Shown: positions 49,047 through 61,827, numbered from the stretch's first letter. The stretch: DNA of 64,000 nt from Ananas comosus (GCF_001540865.1 NC_033628.1:2517449-2581448); one strand, 5' to 3'. Notes: a model not told the origin generated them from the letters alone. Program-made: numbers and translations.

Positions 49047-52000
49047 TCACTGCTTCGGATTCTTTCCTTTCTTGGACTTGTTCTTGCTCTCCATCATCTT
49101 CTTCTTCTTCGCTTCGGGGGTCGTCCAAGTGTAATCGGATGGAATCGCAAAGGGATCCTGGATGTCCTCCACGCGGCTACTGGGCCCCAGCGTCGTGTAG
49201 TTTTGGCGGTAAGGCGCCTTGATCCACTGGATCCATGATGAACTCGTGCTCTGCGTTACTACGGCGGGGCTTTTGCTTCGGGTAGGGCTCGAAGGAGGGG
49301 TGGAGAACTCTTCTGATGGTTGTAGCTCCTCAAATTTTGTAAATGTAACGATAACCCTAATTGTCGGTACAACTGGAATCGCAACCTGGAAGTATATCAA
49401 CAGTTAGAAACCATAAAGGCCATTTAAGCTAAAGGATATTATTATTCTAGTGATTTCTTCCTTACTACCATTGACGAATTTAGTCGTGAATTACAATAAT
49501 TTGTAGTATGAAGGTCAGCCATTAGACTGCATACAATTTGAGTCCATTGCTCATGAGACGTTATAATTGGAATGTGCTTAAACGCAATATCAGGAATGCC
49601 CAATACTAAAGCGTGTCATGTGAGAGTGACAAAATGCCCTTTTAACTTTTTTATAGATCAGTGTGCTTAAACAATGAGAACTGTGAAGTGAGAGACAGGG
49701 AAAGACCAATTTAAGGGACTTAAAATAGTCTTTAAATTAAACTATCCACGTACTAAATATTTCTACTTATATAAAGCCCGTAATGCATCCTATACTTCCC
49801 CTCTGCACTATGCCAAGCTTTCCACCTGGTTTGCAAAAATTTAGGTACACCCTAAACATGAGATTTAAGTTAAAACATATGTGAAGGTTTCAGGGGAAAC
49901 AAAGCGGAGTGAATAGATTCTAATCCCAACCTTGAGATGTAAGACAAATGCCAAGGTCCAAGAGATAACAAAGGGAAGTGTAGATTGATGGGAGCTTCAT
50001 AGCTCTGTGAATAGAAAGTTGGTTCCTTCGATATAGAGCCTAGCCATGTGTTAGAGCCCATAGGCGATCCCACTTGTACTCTGACTATTGGATGGGAAGC
50101 TTGTGGACTTGTTTTTCTAATATCAAAAACAAGTACTACAATAATCATAGCTCTGCAAGATTCTCAGAATTGTCTAGAATAATCCAGTTGGTAGATCACT
50201 CGGAAATGTCCAATTATTGCATCAATGATTCTACCATCATATCTAAAATAAAATAGCATTATGCCACTGCTTCAGGAGGCAATTAATTTCTACATTGCTT
50301 CTGCATTATCATGATGACTCTATCATTCAAGAAACTTCTTTTCCAACTTCAACTTCTACCTTGGATTGATTAGCTATACACAATAAAAGAAATTCATTAC
50401 CCGTACCGCAAGAGACAAAATTCTGATTGCTATCAGACTGAAACTAATGGTAACCTATGAAACTTATTATCTATAGGCCTTGTCTTTCATAAGGAATGCA
50501 AATTCTCATTAATTTTATATGATACTAGAATATACGCTATTACCTAACTGGGGTCTCACCAAAGTGAAGTCTGCAGAGGGAGTGAAGGGAGTACGTTGAT
50601 CTTGTGGGTTAAGCCCAAGACTTGTACCATTAACCAAGAAATAACCACAATAAAGTACACTACATCGTATCTCAAATAATTATCACTATAATCAGATTGG
50701 AACAACTAGAACTTAGTAAAGAGAATCAGATGGAAGTCTCGCAAACAGGAAAGTCATGTTGATTACTGTAAGTCTGTAACATAATTCCGTCAAATGTTAC
50801 ATTCCTTCAGACTACAAAATAAAGCCAATTGCATTTATTAGTCTGCAAGAACAAAATATTTCACCATTTTCCTTTTTAGATTCCCCTCCCCCTTATTTTA
50901 AGATACTAAATAATAGAAATGATAAGTAGTAGAGACAAATTATCCAAAGCGAATCTAGAACAAACTTCTGTAGGTTGAGAATGGTAGTTGTAGTTCAACA
51001 ATCAGAAAGTGCAGAACCAGGATCTAAAAAGATTTGCTTGTAGTTGTAGAAGCTTAAACTATCATAAACATCTATATGGAAAATTAGTACATGAACCAAT
51101 GAATAAGGCATCACATCATTGCGAAAAGTATGATAGTTGTTGATATGAATATGAAACCTTGTATACAAATATAAAAGCATAGAGGCAGCAAGATTCAAAG
51201 TAAAAAATATGAAGCCCCAAAATACAAAATAGTGCAAACAAAAGAGATAGAGCGGCTAGGACTACAAAAAAATAAGTAACAGATCAAATAAGAAGTATTC
51301 AAAACTAACAATCTCCATAACCACTCAAAAGGATTCAAGATCCTCTGAGCTGAAAGGTATCCTTTTTCGTTCTTTAACATAGACAGAAAACAAAGATGTG
51401 GTAGTTTTTTGCAACAAAGCATTAATTTGAAAGGATCTTCAAGCCTATATTATTATCTCAAAAGATTTATTCAAGAAAATTCCAAGATTTCATCTAGATA
51501 TTATAACTCTATTTCACCATCTGTTTTCTTTTTCACTATCCTTATTAAATGTTCATTCATCTCAAAATTGTCAATTAACCATATCATATTCTAAGCAAAA
51601 GATATGATATTAAAGCATTTTCTTTTTCAATATCTTTATTTCATGTTCAGTCATCTCAAATATATCAATTAACCATATAATATTCCAAGCAAAGGATATC
51701 AAAGCATTCCGACAACACTCCGACTAATGAAAAGAAAGGGTGACAGCAACAAACAGACAAAACTTTGAGGTTAACTTGTCATGGCAATAGTCAAATCAGA
51801 GACATTAATGGGCTTCACACCAATAAAATAAAAAAAAAAGAACTCCGCAAAGTAGTTAGATAAGCTTCTGATGTGGACAATCAAGTCAGATCCCACTTCA
51901 AAAATGTGGTCCATTCAATTTGCAGAATTCCCACAAAGCATGCAACAAAAGCTGCATTGCAGAAATCAATTTGGAACTATGATTATCTGTAGGTACTGTT

Positions 52001-53783
52001 CTATTGAAACGCTCTATATGTTACAACCTAAAACCGTTTATGACGATCCTTCTGCATAAACTTCGAACCGATAAAGATCGGATCAGCTACCACAAAAGAA
52101 TGGCGACCATATCAGCTTAATGTTATTTTAGCTACACAATCACACAAATTACTGGCATGATCAAAAAAGAGAATTTTACATAGGAACCAGAGCAAAATCA
52201 CGTACCTTGACTGGAAAAGTTCCTGCGGGGAGCTTTGTGGTAAGAAGCTCTCTTAAACGCCGTATCGCCTTGACCTTGTTTGCAAGGATGTCAAGCAGGG
52301 GCAACAGCTCCTCAGTCCGAAGTGGGAAATTCGGCGAAAGCCAGAGAATGGGCCGCAACCCTTTCTTGTACTCGCTCTCCTTACTGTCCTCCTTTTTCCT
52401 ATTCGCAGTCTCCGAACTCGTCGTACCTTTTCTCGGAACCCTATCCCTAACTCTTCTAAGGTCTTCACCGGTTGTAACTACCTCCACCGAATGCCGCCCT
52501 GCTCTACTATTAAACCTAGACGGAGATTCACCGAGAAGATCACTCACCTTCTCATCTACACAAAGCGAGCTCCTTGGCGGAGCAACCCTCTTCGGCGCGT
52601 CTTGCTTGTTACTATTACTCTGTCCCTTCCGTCCCCAGTTACCGAACCACCCTTTCTTATCATTCTTGCTGCTCTCACCGTTTCCGCAGCTGCTACCGCC
52701 CTCCTCGATTGGAATCTCCCTCGATTCGTAGCAACTGCGCCGAGGCCCCACGAACGAGTCGGAGTGAACTTCGTCGACAATATCCGGCGACTCCATTTTA
52801 AGGGCATTTTCCAGCTGCTTCCTCTCGTCCTCGGTTAAGATTTCCTCGAACTCCTCGCTCTCGGTATCGTTCTCGTTGCAAGAGGAGAAGAACTCCTCGT
52901 CGGTCATCGCGCCGGGCACGCGCCTCGACTTCACGCTGACCACCACATTGTGCATATCGTAGACCTTGGCCTTCCAGGGGCCGACCATCTCCGTCCGCTC
53001 CTGCCGCCGCCACGTGAGCTGCGGGAGGAGCACGGCCTGGGTGACGTCGATCCCGGGCCTGAAGATGTTCGTCTGCGACATGGCGGACACCTCCTGCTCG
53101 ACCTCGGACTCCGACGCCGGAGCCCCCGCCCCTTCCAAGGCGTTCATCACCTCTTTCTCCTTGTGCGAGATCATGCACAGCGCGCCGGGGGGGACCTTGC
53201 CGTCCTCGGATCCGTCTCCGAGGAAGAGGATGCTCTGGTCGGATCGCTGGATGCGGAATCCGTCGAATCCGGCGAGCGTCATGTCGGCGCGGAGGTTGGA
53301 GCCCCGCTTCCAGATCTTGTAGGTGTCGGAGGGGGCGATTCGGGAGATGAAGGGGATGACGGAGCTCTCGAAGTGGAAGGTGATCTCCATGTAGAAGTCG
53401 CGCATCCGGCGCATGGCGGCGACGAGGCGGGGGAGGCGGCGGCACCACTTGGCCCAGGCGAGGGGCTGGTAGTGGCGGACGATGATCTTCGCGAGGCCCT
53501 CCTCGCGCGCGCAGATCGCCTCCTGGAGCGCGCTCCACCCCTGCTCGTTCTGGAGGCTCCAGTCGGCGCCGGCGGCCATGAGCATCTCCACGGCGGCGGC
53601 GTCGCCCAGCCGGACCGCGACCGCCGACTCCGCCTCCGTCCGGATCCCCGCCGGGTCCGCCGCCAGCCGCGGCAGCGCCGCCAGGATCCGCCGCAGCGCC
53701 GCGTGGTCCCGCGCCGCCACCGCCCTGTGCACGGGGCTGTGCGCGTACCTCCCCACCTCGACCCCCCCCGCCGCTTCGGCCAT
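49047..53783 (-). CDS. ANKRD13-like ankyrin repeat / GPCR-chaperone domain protein
   Basis: Two exons, 53783-52206 and 49385-49047, separated by a 2.8-kb intron (AAG|GTACGTGA ... CCAG|GTT), give 638 residues. Ankyrin repeats span about 15-115 (HSPVHRAVAARDHAALRRIL; ADWSLQNEQGWSALQEAI). The ANKRD13/GPCR-chaperone domain follows: MRDFYMEITFHFESSVIPFI, SDTYKIWKRGSNLRADMTLA, TWRRQERTEMVGPWKAKVYD, and NFPLRTEELLPLLDIL near 490. The hallmark FPVKVAIPVVPTIRVIVTF crosses the splice site, confirming the junction. Acidic (about 325-365) and Ser/Lys-rich (about 380-475) linkers interrupt the domain; the C-terminus is Lys-rich. Animal ANKRD13 proteins bind ubiquitinated receptors in endocytic sorting; plant function is unknown. 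The first exon is strongly GC-rich at its 5' end. The start MAEAAGGVEVG is preferred to the in-frame ATG at 54248, which would add a (CT)n-encoded Ser/Leu run. Confidence 0.9.
51523..51712. repeat. ~95-bp tandem duplication in the ANKRD13-like intron
   Basis: Two diverged copies share TTTTCTTTTTCA(C/A)TATC, 'ATGTTCA(T/G)TCATCTCAAA', 'TCAATTAACCATAT' and 'AAGCAAA(A/G)GATAT'. Confidence 0.75.
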
Positions 53784-53965
53784 CACCGACCAATAATCCG
53801 ATCCCCACCAAACCAAACCAAAAAAAAAGAAAAAAATCACATAACACGCCAATCCACCTCCTCGAGCGCCGCGATGGAACAGTGGCGAAACCCTAGAAAG
53901 GAAGGGATGGGGAGGGGGGGAAGAAAAGAGCGAAAGCAAAGGAAAGAAGGGAAAAAAGGAAACTC

Positions 53966-54160
53966 TAGAAAGGAGAGAGAGAGAGAGAGAGAAAGGTCTC
54001 CTTCTCTCACCACTGTTTCTCTCTCTATCTTTTTCACTATGACTCGAGGGGATGGAGAAAGAATATATGCGAAGGGGATAGAGAGAGAAAGAAGAGAGAG
54101 AGAGAGAGAGAGTGGGGAAGCTGCATTGTGCATAGAGAGAGAGAGAGAGAGAGAGAGAGG
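53966..54160. repeat. (GA)n microsatellite cluster at the ANKRD13-like promoter
   Basis: AG runs at about 53972-53991, 54082-54112 and 54133-54159 lie 190-380 bp upstream of the start codon. On the gene's strand they are (CT)n tracts, frequent in plant 5' UTRs and as GAGA-type binding sites. Confidence 0.8.
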
Positions 54161-54350
54161 TGGAAAGTGGGGAGGAGGGGAGGAACCTTTTTTGCGATTT
54201 TGATTTCCAATTCTTGCAGGAGAAATTCGGCTGCACCTGGTGTACCATTTGTCTGTACTATTTTGTCTTATATACGCACGCAGGTAGCTTTTTCAACCGT
54301 CATAAAAAAAAATATATATAAAAATTTAGAATTATATATATATATATATA

Positions 54351-54612
54351 AAATTGAGCTAGAATACTTTTAAAAGTATTACCGAATTATATAAAATTGA
54401 GCTAGAATATTTTTAAAAGTATTACCGAATTGGTGCTTTTAGATTTCTAACCCTTGGATCTACTTCTTGATTACTAATAACCCTTAGATCAAACACTATT
54501 CCACCTACCACCACCTATTATCATCATCCAAACCTTATATTTTTTCATCCAATGGTTAAAAACTCAAAAAGCACCAACCTCATAATACTTTTAAAAGTAT
54601 TAGTTCAACTCT
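54351..54612. repeat. MITE of the GAGCTAGAATAC family, copy 3, with duplicated left end
   Basis: Ends: GAGCTAGAATA(C/T)TTTTAAAA on the left and GAGTTGAACTAATACTTTTA on the right (other strand). The left end is present twice with a ~42-bp period (54356 and 54398). The interior (GGTGCTTTTAGATTTCTAAC, then CACCTACCACCACCTATTAT) is the inverted relative of copy 2. A (CT)n tract follows at 54610-54632. Confidence 0.7.
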
Positions 54613-54639
54613 CTCTCTCTCTCTCTCTCTCTCTATATG

Positions 54640-57320
54640 AATTGTAAATATATTTTTATAAAGTTAAGTTTTCATTTATCGTATTTATAAAAGTTTTAAT
54701 ACTTTCAAATATATCCCTCTGATTTATTATCGTTATAGAATTATTTCTATTTTAAGTAAAATATTAATTTTTTCATCACAAATATGTCCCTCCAAAAGTC
54801 ATAACAGTATAATATAAGAGGGGCAAAAATATCAAGTTATCTCATAAACTGACCATGGTTAATTAAAATTTTATAACAGATTTTAACGATATGGATATAT
54901 ATTTGAAAATATTAACAATTTTTTAAGAACAATATGAAAGTTAAATTTTGTAGGGATATATTTATAATTTACTAGATTTGTACGGACCTTTATGACTGGA
55001 ATTTATCTGAACTATGTAGAATTTTGAGTTGGGTGTCCAAATTTTTAAAATTTTGATTTCACTTTTCAAATTTTCAATTTGTTTGATTTAAATTAGTCAA
55101 CATCGCTTTTGACATCAAAATTTGAATACATCATTTATTTTTACGAATTTAGTTAGTTTATTTTTACAATTCTAGCAACTATAGATTCATTCAAGTAAGT
55201 AATTAGTTTAAATTTTGAATTCAAAGATTGGAGAATAAAATTAAAATTTCAAAAAATTGTATAGCCAATTCAAAATAATCCATAATTATACCAATAGTTA
55301 TAAATAAAAGTATATAAGTTCAATCTCCAAAGAACTAATTAAAATATTAAAAATAGGATAAATTACACTATGGGCCTCAAACCATTATGTGCGACACTTT
55401 TGGTGCTCAAGCTTTAATTTGTTATAATTTTTGACTCGATTTTTGTAAGTTGTTACAATTAAAATTTACAATCCAATTTAGTTAGCTAAATATTGACGAA
55501 TCGTTGATATGAAAGTCTTGTAGCATCTTAATTATTGTTGCATCATCAATTACAAAACTACCACATCACTTTCACATTAAAGCTTATTAAATTAAGTTAT
55601 GAAACTTGACTTCAAAAATTTAAAAAGTTTGAGCCAAAAATTGCAACTTAAAGTTTGAGGACCAGTGTTATGCACCTAATAGTTTGAGGGTCAAAAGTGT
55701 AATTTTGCCCTAAAAAATATGATAAATACAAAAGGAAAATTAATAAGTAATAGTTATAAGGGAAAACTTCAAAATAACCCCCTGTGGTTTCACACTTTTT
55801 TATTTTAGTACCCTGTGGTTTAAAGTGTATCAAGTTAGTACCCTGTGGTTTATCACTTTATCACTTTAGTACCCTATGGTTTAAAGTGTATCAAGTTAGT
55901 ACCATGTGGTTTGCACTTTATCACTTTAGTACCCTATGGTTTCACACGTTATCACTTTAGTATTCTGTGATTTAAAAAACTACAGGGTACTAACTTGATA
56001 CAAAATTAAAATCACAGAGTACTAAAGTGATAAAGTGCAAAACCACAGAGTACTAACTTGATACACTTTAAACCATAAGGCACTAAAGTGATAAAGTGAA
56101 AAATCACAGGATACTAATTTGATATATTTCAAACCACATGGTACTAAAGGTAAAAAGTTTGAAACCACAAGGGGGTTTTTTAAAGTTTCCCTAGTTATAA
56201 ATTTCAAGTAAAAGCTATAAACCTCTCAGAACCATAGAGCTTTTTTGAGATTTACATCCAAGGTTTAAAATTTCAATTTTATTATCTAATTTTATATTTC
56301 TTAATGACTTTAAATATTCATTTTATTAAAATGTATTAGAATTTAATATTCTATAGTGAAAAAAAGGATCAGAGGATATTTCGACAAACTACAAAAATGT
56401 TGTGAGACGACAAAATTTTTCTTTACAAAGAATAAAGTAACTATTAAATTTTGATAGAACATATTTGGCCTTTTTGCATAAAAGATTTGTTGATTGTGTG
56501 ATTTCGAAAAAAAAAAAAAAATCTACTTTTTAAGATTTTATAAATTCGGTCCAATTAGGAATAGATCATAATAACCCCTCCGTCTCCGTCTCCGTCTCCT
56601 CCCTCTCCCTCTTCCTCCTCCACTGTCCTAATGCCGGCGCCGCCACGCTCATTCCTATAACAATTAGAAGAAAAAAATTATAACTACGCATATTGGTGTA
56701 TATTTGCTTCATCGAAACTGGACTTTGGATTGAAGTGGGTTTTGGATTTAACTAGAGTTCAGCTGATTTTTTTTTTTCCTTTCGCTGTTTAATTTTATAA
56801 TTGTGGTAGTAAAATTTTTTCAGTTATGCTATTTATTTGATAGAAAATAAATTATGTCAAAAATTATATTAATGCTTTATATAACATAATAAATAATAAA
56901 TATATTATCTAACAAAAATATATAAATAATAAATAAAAGTTCTTTCTCTTTTTTTATTATATTTTTTTCTCACATCTTTTTTTTATAATGGGTTAATTTC
57001 ATACCGGTTCCTACAAACGGTTTGTTACCGTTAGAGTACTATTTATTTTATAAGTGGAATAACCTTTTTAGCATCACAAATATGTTCCTTTAAAAGTTCC
57101 AATTGATAATTAAAGAAGGGTAAAAAAGTTAATTCACTTCATTAACTAAGTAGGATTAGGTATTTTACCTACAGTTAGCTAACTTTTTCTTACGGATTCT
57201 AATAGTAGGAATATATTTGAAAATATTAAAACTTTTGTAATAATAACATATATAAGTTGAACTTTATAAAAACATATTTATAATTTACTATATTTGTAGA
57301 GACCTGTATGAAATTAACCT
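54640..57320. repeat. Two diverged direct copies of a dispersed repeat
   Basis: About 54640-55000 and 57000-57320 share ordered stretches: 'TTTATAA(A)AGT', 'CAAATATGT(C/T)CCT', 'GGATATATATTTGAAAATATTA'-like, 'GTT(A/G)AA(A/C)TTT', 'ATATTTATAATTTACTA(G/T)ATTTGTA' and 'GACCT'. The family is unidentified. The coordinates span both copies and the unrelated DNA between them. Confidence 0.45.
55760..56191. mobile_element. 432-bp Mutator-like MITE built of 'CCCTGTGGTTT' repeats
   Basis: Ends GGGAAAACTTC (left) and GGGAAACTTTA (right, other strand) are followed by an AACCCCCTGTGGTTTC-type block on both sides. Perfect 9-bp target duplication TAGTTATAA at 55751-55759 and 56192-56200. The arms consist of ~35-bp units around 'TAGTACCCTGTGGTTT', direct in the left half and inverted in the right half. 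A second copy is at 60867-61204. Confidence 0.88.
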
Positions 57321-57467
57321 TTTTATAATTGACGACTTAGCCTCTACCCCGAGGGGAAGTCAAGTTATGGTATTTTGGAAAACTCAAATTTCAACTGTAA
57401 TTATATTATTATTTTGAATAAAATACCAAAAGTGTCGCGTTACGGTTGAAAATTACTTCCTTCCTCT

Positions 57468-58085
57468 TAGGGATGCAAACGGATCCGGATTGGTGGAGCT
57501 CCCGCCCCGATCCGCCCCGACGGGGGCAGTAAATGGGAGAAAATAAACGGATTTGGGGTAGAAAACGAGGTAAATTTTACGATCCGAGACGGATTCGGGG
57601 CAGAAAACGGGAGAAATTTTGACCCGCCCCGAATCCGCCCCGCCATGATCCGCCCCGAATCCGTCCCGAAAATTATTTATATTTTAAAAAATTATTTCTA
57701 AAAAATAATGTATTTACAAAAAAATTCAAATACAAATAAGTTAGTACTCTCATTTCTAATATATTTGAAATTTTTAAATTTTGTTTTGAATTTTTGTTGA
57801 TATTTTTGATTTTTACAACTAATATTGTTAAATTATATATATAATATGATTAAAAATTATTAATTTATATTTTACAAAATATTAATAATATTATAATTTT
57901 ATAAAAAATATTAGTTGGTGGAGCGGATTCGGGGCGCCGGCGGGAGGCGGGTTACAATGCGGGGCGGATTATGAGATGCATTTTTTAATCCATCACGGAT
58001 TCGGAGCAGAAAACGGGGCAGGATTTTGCTAGTCGGGACGGGAGGCGGGCCCCCGCCTCCATATCCGCCCCCGTTTGCATCCCTA
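57468..58085. mobile_element. 618-bp hAT-like MITE with GC-rich arms
   Basis: Ends TAGGGATGCAAACGG (left) and, on the other strand, TAGGGATGCAAACGG (right). Perfect 8-bp target duplication CTTCCTCT at 57460-57467 and 58086-58093. GC-rich inverted arms (CCGCCCCGAATCCGCCCCG-type runs) surround an AT-rich centre. Perfect termini and TSD suggest recent insertion. Confidence 0.9.
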
Positions 58086-58411
58086 CTTCCTCTCCACTGT
58101 TTTTTTTTATGTATGAGCCGAGATGGAGATCAGATAAATTGACGGTGCACGGAAGCAGCTGTGCACCGGGAGCACGTAGTGCTTATCTCCTGGTTTTGGG
58201 CGTTGTGGGCCCCGCGGAAATAATGCGCGTCGGTGCGGGGATACGTGAGCAGCGCGTTACAGTGCTCGCACACCGAGGTGGGGCCCAGCGGCGAATAACG
58301 GGTTGGGGGGGGCGCGCGAAAGCCGAGTGGACGGTCGAGATCGAGTGTGTGGCGCGGGCATGGGATTGATCGGACGGTGGACGCTGATCCAGGAACCATC
58401 TTAGAACGAGC

Positions 58412-58438
58412 GCTATCCTATCCTATCCTATCCTATCC
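58412..58438. repeat. (TATCC)n short tandem repeat
   Basis: Five TATCC units in a row followed by AATCCAACGG, inside a GC-rich intergenic tract. Confidence 0.8.
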
Positions 58439-59739
58439 AATCCAACGGTTAGTAACAGCCAACGAAAGCGGATTGATCCTCACCGTCGGATTTACATCAT
58501 GCGATCTCAGCCGTCCGTTCGCATTAACGGCCGCGATTGCATCTGATTGTCGGCTGTACCCGGTGCATTGATATATCTTGTGCGCCGGTTAAAAAAGTGT
58601 ATCGAAAATAAAAAAAAATTATGTTCATTTTTTTGATATTACAAAAAACTTTCCCACGAATACTATTTTTTTTTAATTTTCTTTCTCCTAATTACAAAAA
58701 TTTATATTTTGTTCCGTGAGAAATATTTTAAGGACCTACAATGTGCGGCGAGAATAAAATGATCAAAAATATAATTTTTGAAGTTAAATTAAGAAAATAA
58801 ATATTTAAAGGAGAGATTTTTAAATTTTAGCCTTGTTAAAAATGTCTAATTCTTACTAAAAATAAATTTTTAATTCTATTCAACTAATAAATAGAAGAAA
58901 AAATAAAAATTAGGGCGGTGAAAAATTGCAGTGCAATTTATACAAAGTCCATAGAATAAAATGTTCAGATTAAAAATAAATAAACTTTATATAGAGTTCT
59001 GATTAATGAACGTTGAAAATTGAAGTATGTAATGTGATGGATGGCCGAAAGAATAGCGGTTCGTGCGACGTATGCATGCACGGGGTTTATAAGATAATAT
59101 TTTATGATATTAAGAGGGGTTTGGATGTGACATGTGACATGTGACAAGTGAAAGCTATTACATGCAGTGTTATTAAGCGACAAAGGATTATAACTTTGTA
59201 ACGGTTTTAGGGAGACCAATAAATAGAGTAATGTTACAAGTACCCAAAAAAGATCCCCAAGTATAATTGATGTGTTATAAAAGTGACTATTTTTTTTACT
59301 TTACTCACTTTGGAGTAATCAAACATGCCTTTATATATTCTCAGTAGAAAATATTTTTTATAAGAATTTTTTTTTAGGTTTTGTAGTATTTAAATTTTAG
59401 GAAAAGTAATAAGATTTCATCAATGTTTATTTGGTTCAATGAAAAAAAATGAGCAAAATGAGTTTTCTCTTTCTGTTGAAAAGCAGCGAAAAATAAAAAC
59501 TTTATTTTTTTTTTTTCCAAATATGTAAAGATACTTTTATAAAAAAATATTTTTACATCGAACCAAATAAGCGAAAAAATAATTTTCATACCAAAAACAA
59601 ATTTTCAGTTCGTTTTACGCCGAGTCAAACCCATCCCTAGGCAGTAATAATTTATTAGGCCTAAACCATTGTCCGAAAATATCTATAAGCTTGGTTATTA
59701 TTATTAAAATGTGTGATCTCTTTATATTTTCAATTAGAA

Positions 59740-60163
59740 TCATCTTTTCATCCGATCGATGTGAAATTATTGAGGTGTTACAGACTATCCATGGTTTAGA
59801 TCTTGGTATTTTCGTTAGACCCGAACCTAATTATACATGGAACTATTGTAGTGTTACAAATTCCACTGTTTAGATCCTACCATTTTCGTCAGGCCCAAAT
59901 CGAATCATATGTATAGATCAGAATTTTCAGGTAATATGAAATTTCTAAATATAGCTTATGCGAATTCAAGAGATGATTCTCACCAAACTCGTAGTGTAGC
60001 GGTTTGTCACGCATAACGCTTAGTTCTCACACTTTTTGGCTACTATTCGTCTGTGATGCCAACTGTAATGATCCGGTCCTCTAATCATAATAATTGGTTT
60101 TAAGTATTTTGGATTAATAGTTTGGATCTAATAAATTATATTTCTAGAGAGTCGACTCATGCA
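59740..60163 (-). mobile_element. Decayed, rearranged relative of the TRIM
   Basis: On the minus strand, TGTAACACCTCAATAATTTC (starting near 59780 and reading leftward) matches the LTR start of the element at 16515. The region 60064-59830 matches its internal part, including a primer-binding-like TTGGCATCACAGACGAATA and 'GTGTGAGAACTAAGCGTTATG'. In contrast, about 60085-60163 matches the LTR 3' part in plus orientation ('TAATTGGTTTTAAGTATTTT ... GACTCATGCA'), so LTR and interior are in opposite orientation here. About 15-25% of bases differ by eye. Confidence 0.6.
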
Positions 60164-60866
60164 AAGATAGTGCTACAAATAGCAATGAATTGGCTAGCCG
60201 AATTGGTTTGGGCCGTTGGATCAAAGGGGCGCCGGCATTCGCCTTTTTGACATGCATATTTCAAATAAGTAAAAAAATATATATATAATTGATGAGTCAT
60301 TTTTGTCGATATTTGTGCTTGACTCACCACATTTAGAACATGCCACATAAGTTATACAGTAAGTTTGAAAAATAAATAACTAAAAAGCTGTTGTGTGCCG
60401 AGCTAATTAGTCAGTTATGTTGTTTCAGATATATTCTTTTTGTATAAATAGATTCATTCTAAAAGAAATTGTAAAAAAAGAAAGGTAATAGATAGTTTAG
60501 GCTTGGAAATTCTCTCTTCACAACGTTTGTTTTTATCTTATTATTTTAATTTATTTCTCTAAAAAAATTCAAATAAATATCAAAACTATATAATTAAATA
60601 ATACTTTCAGCTCCCATAATTATAAGGCGCATAACACTTTCCTTCTCAACTTTTAATCTATTATGCTTTCTGATTCGTATATAGATTTATCCAGGGACAA
60701 AACAAAAAAACAAATATAATTTGAAAACTTTTGATTAATTTACGTATGTATATAAAATTAAAACATTATATAAAATTATAAATACATGAATAATGTACAT
60801 AAAATATGTTTTTGTTGGGGACCAAAAGCACTTTTTTCACTACCATTCACTTTATATTAATTATTA

Positions 60867-61204
60867 GGCAAAACTTCAAATACCCCCTTGTGGTTTCACT
60901 TTTTCTCATTTTAGTATTCTGTGGTTTTGCACTTTTTTACTTTAGTACCCTGTGGTTTAAAGTGTATCAAGTTAGTACCCTGTGGTTTTATTTTTGTATT
61001 TAGTACCCTGTTGTTTAAAAACTACAGAATACTAACTTAATACAAAAATAAAACCACGGGGTACTAACTTGATACACTTTAAACCACAGGGCACTAAAGT
61101 GATAAAGTGAGAAACCACAGAATACTAACTTAATACACTTTAAATCATAAAATACTAAAATAAAAAACTGCGAAACTATAGGGTTCTTTTTTTGAAATTT
61201 TTCC
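60867..61204. mobile_element. 338-bp Mutator-like MITE, second 'CCCTGTGGTTT' copy
   Basis: Starts GGCAAAACTTCAAATACCCC and ends, on the other strand, GGAAAAATTTCAAAAAAAG. Perfect 9-bp target duplication TAATTATTA at 60858-60866 and 61205-61213. Internal units match 55760-56191 but fewer are present. Confidence 0.87.
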
Positions 61205-61827
61205 TAATTATTAACCCAACAATGGTCGAGTAGTTTTGGTATATTCCTTCCTTAAAGAGAGAATTGTACTTTTGGAATAAGCATTTACTTATAACTACAA
61301 AAAAGCACTTATTTTTGTTGTGGAACTTCAAAATCTATAAAAAATGTCCTCAAACTTTGATTTTATTTAATATAATTTTATATTTTTTAAAATTATATTA
61401 AATTAGTGAGTTTTGTATACATACTATTGGATTAGTACTTTAGTTTTTCTTAGTAGCGCCGCTTTACTATAGCATATAGGAAGATCAGATAACGGCTCTA
61501 GAAGCCTAAATTAAAATAAGTGAAAAGTTAAAAAAGAAACAAAAGAAAAAACAGAGTGAAATGCATTGCACCCTCCACAATGTTGTTCTTGTATGTTATT
61601 AATGTGTCAGCTATATAAATTAAAAATATGGATTCTTTTGATTATCTCAGACTCGCATTCTATTGTGGCTCAAAGATTCACTAACGCACCAACAATATAT
61701 AAGATTTACGTTGTATAGCTATACCCAAATAGTTATAATGATAATAATAATAATAATAATATAATAATGCTATATGTATGCCCATAAACTAGATATAAAT
61801 CTTAAATTCTACTAATCCAAAGACCAC

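Noticed and set aside
52798..53847. 349-codon Arg/Gly-rich minus-strand ORF
   Set aside because: Frame-shifted shadow of the same exon, low complexity, no recognisable motif.
52950..54203. 417-codon plus-strand ORF opposite the ankyrin gene
   Set aside because: It is the mirror frame of the GC-rich first exon; the minus strand encodes recognised ankyrin and ANKRD13-type motifs.
58109..58399. Overlapping 86- and 89-codon ORFs
   Set aside because: GC-rich tract with open frames on both strands, no homology recognised.
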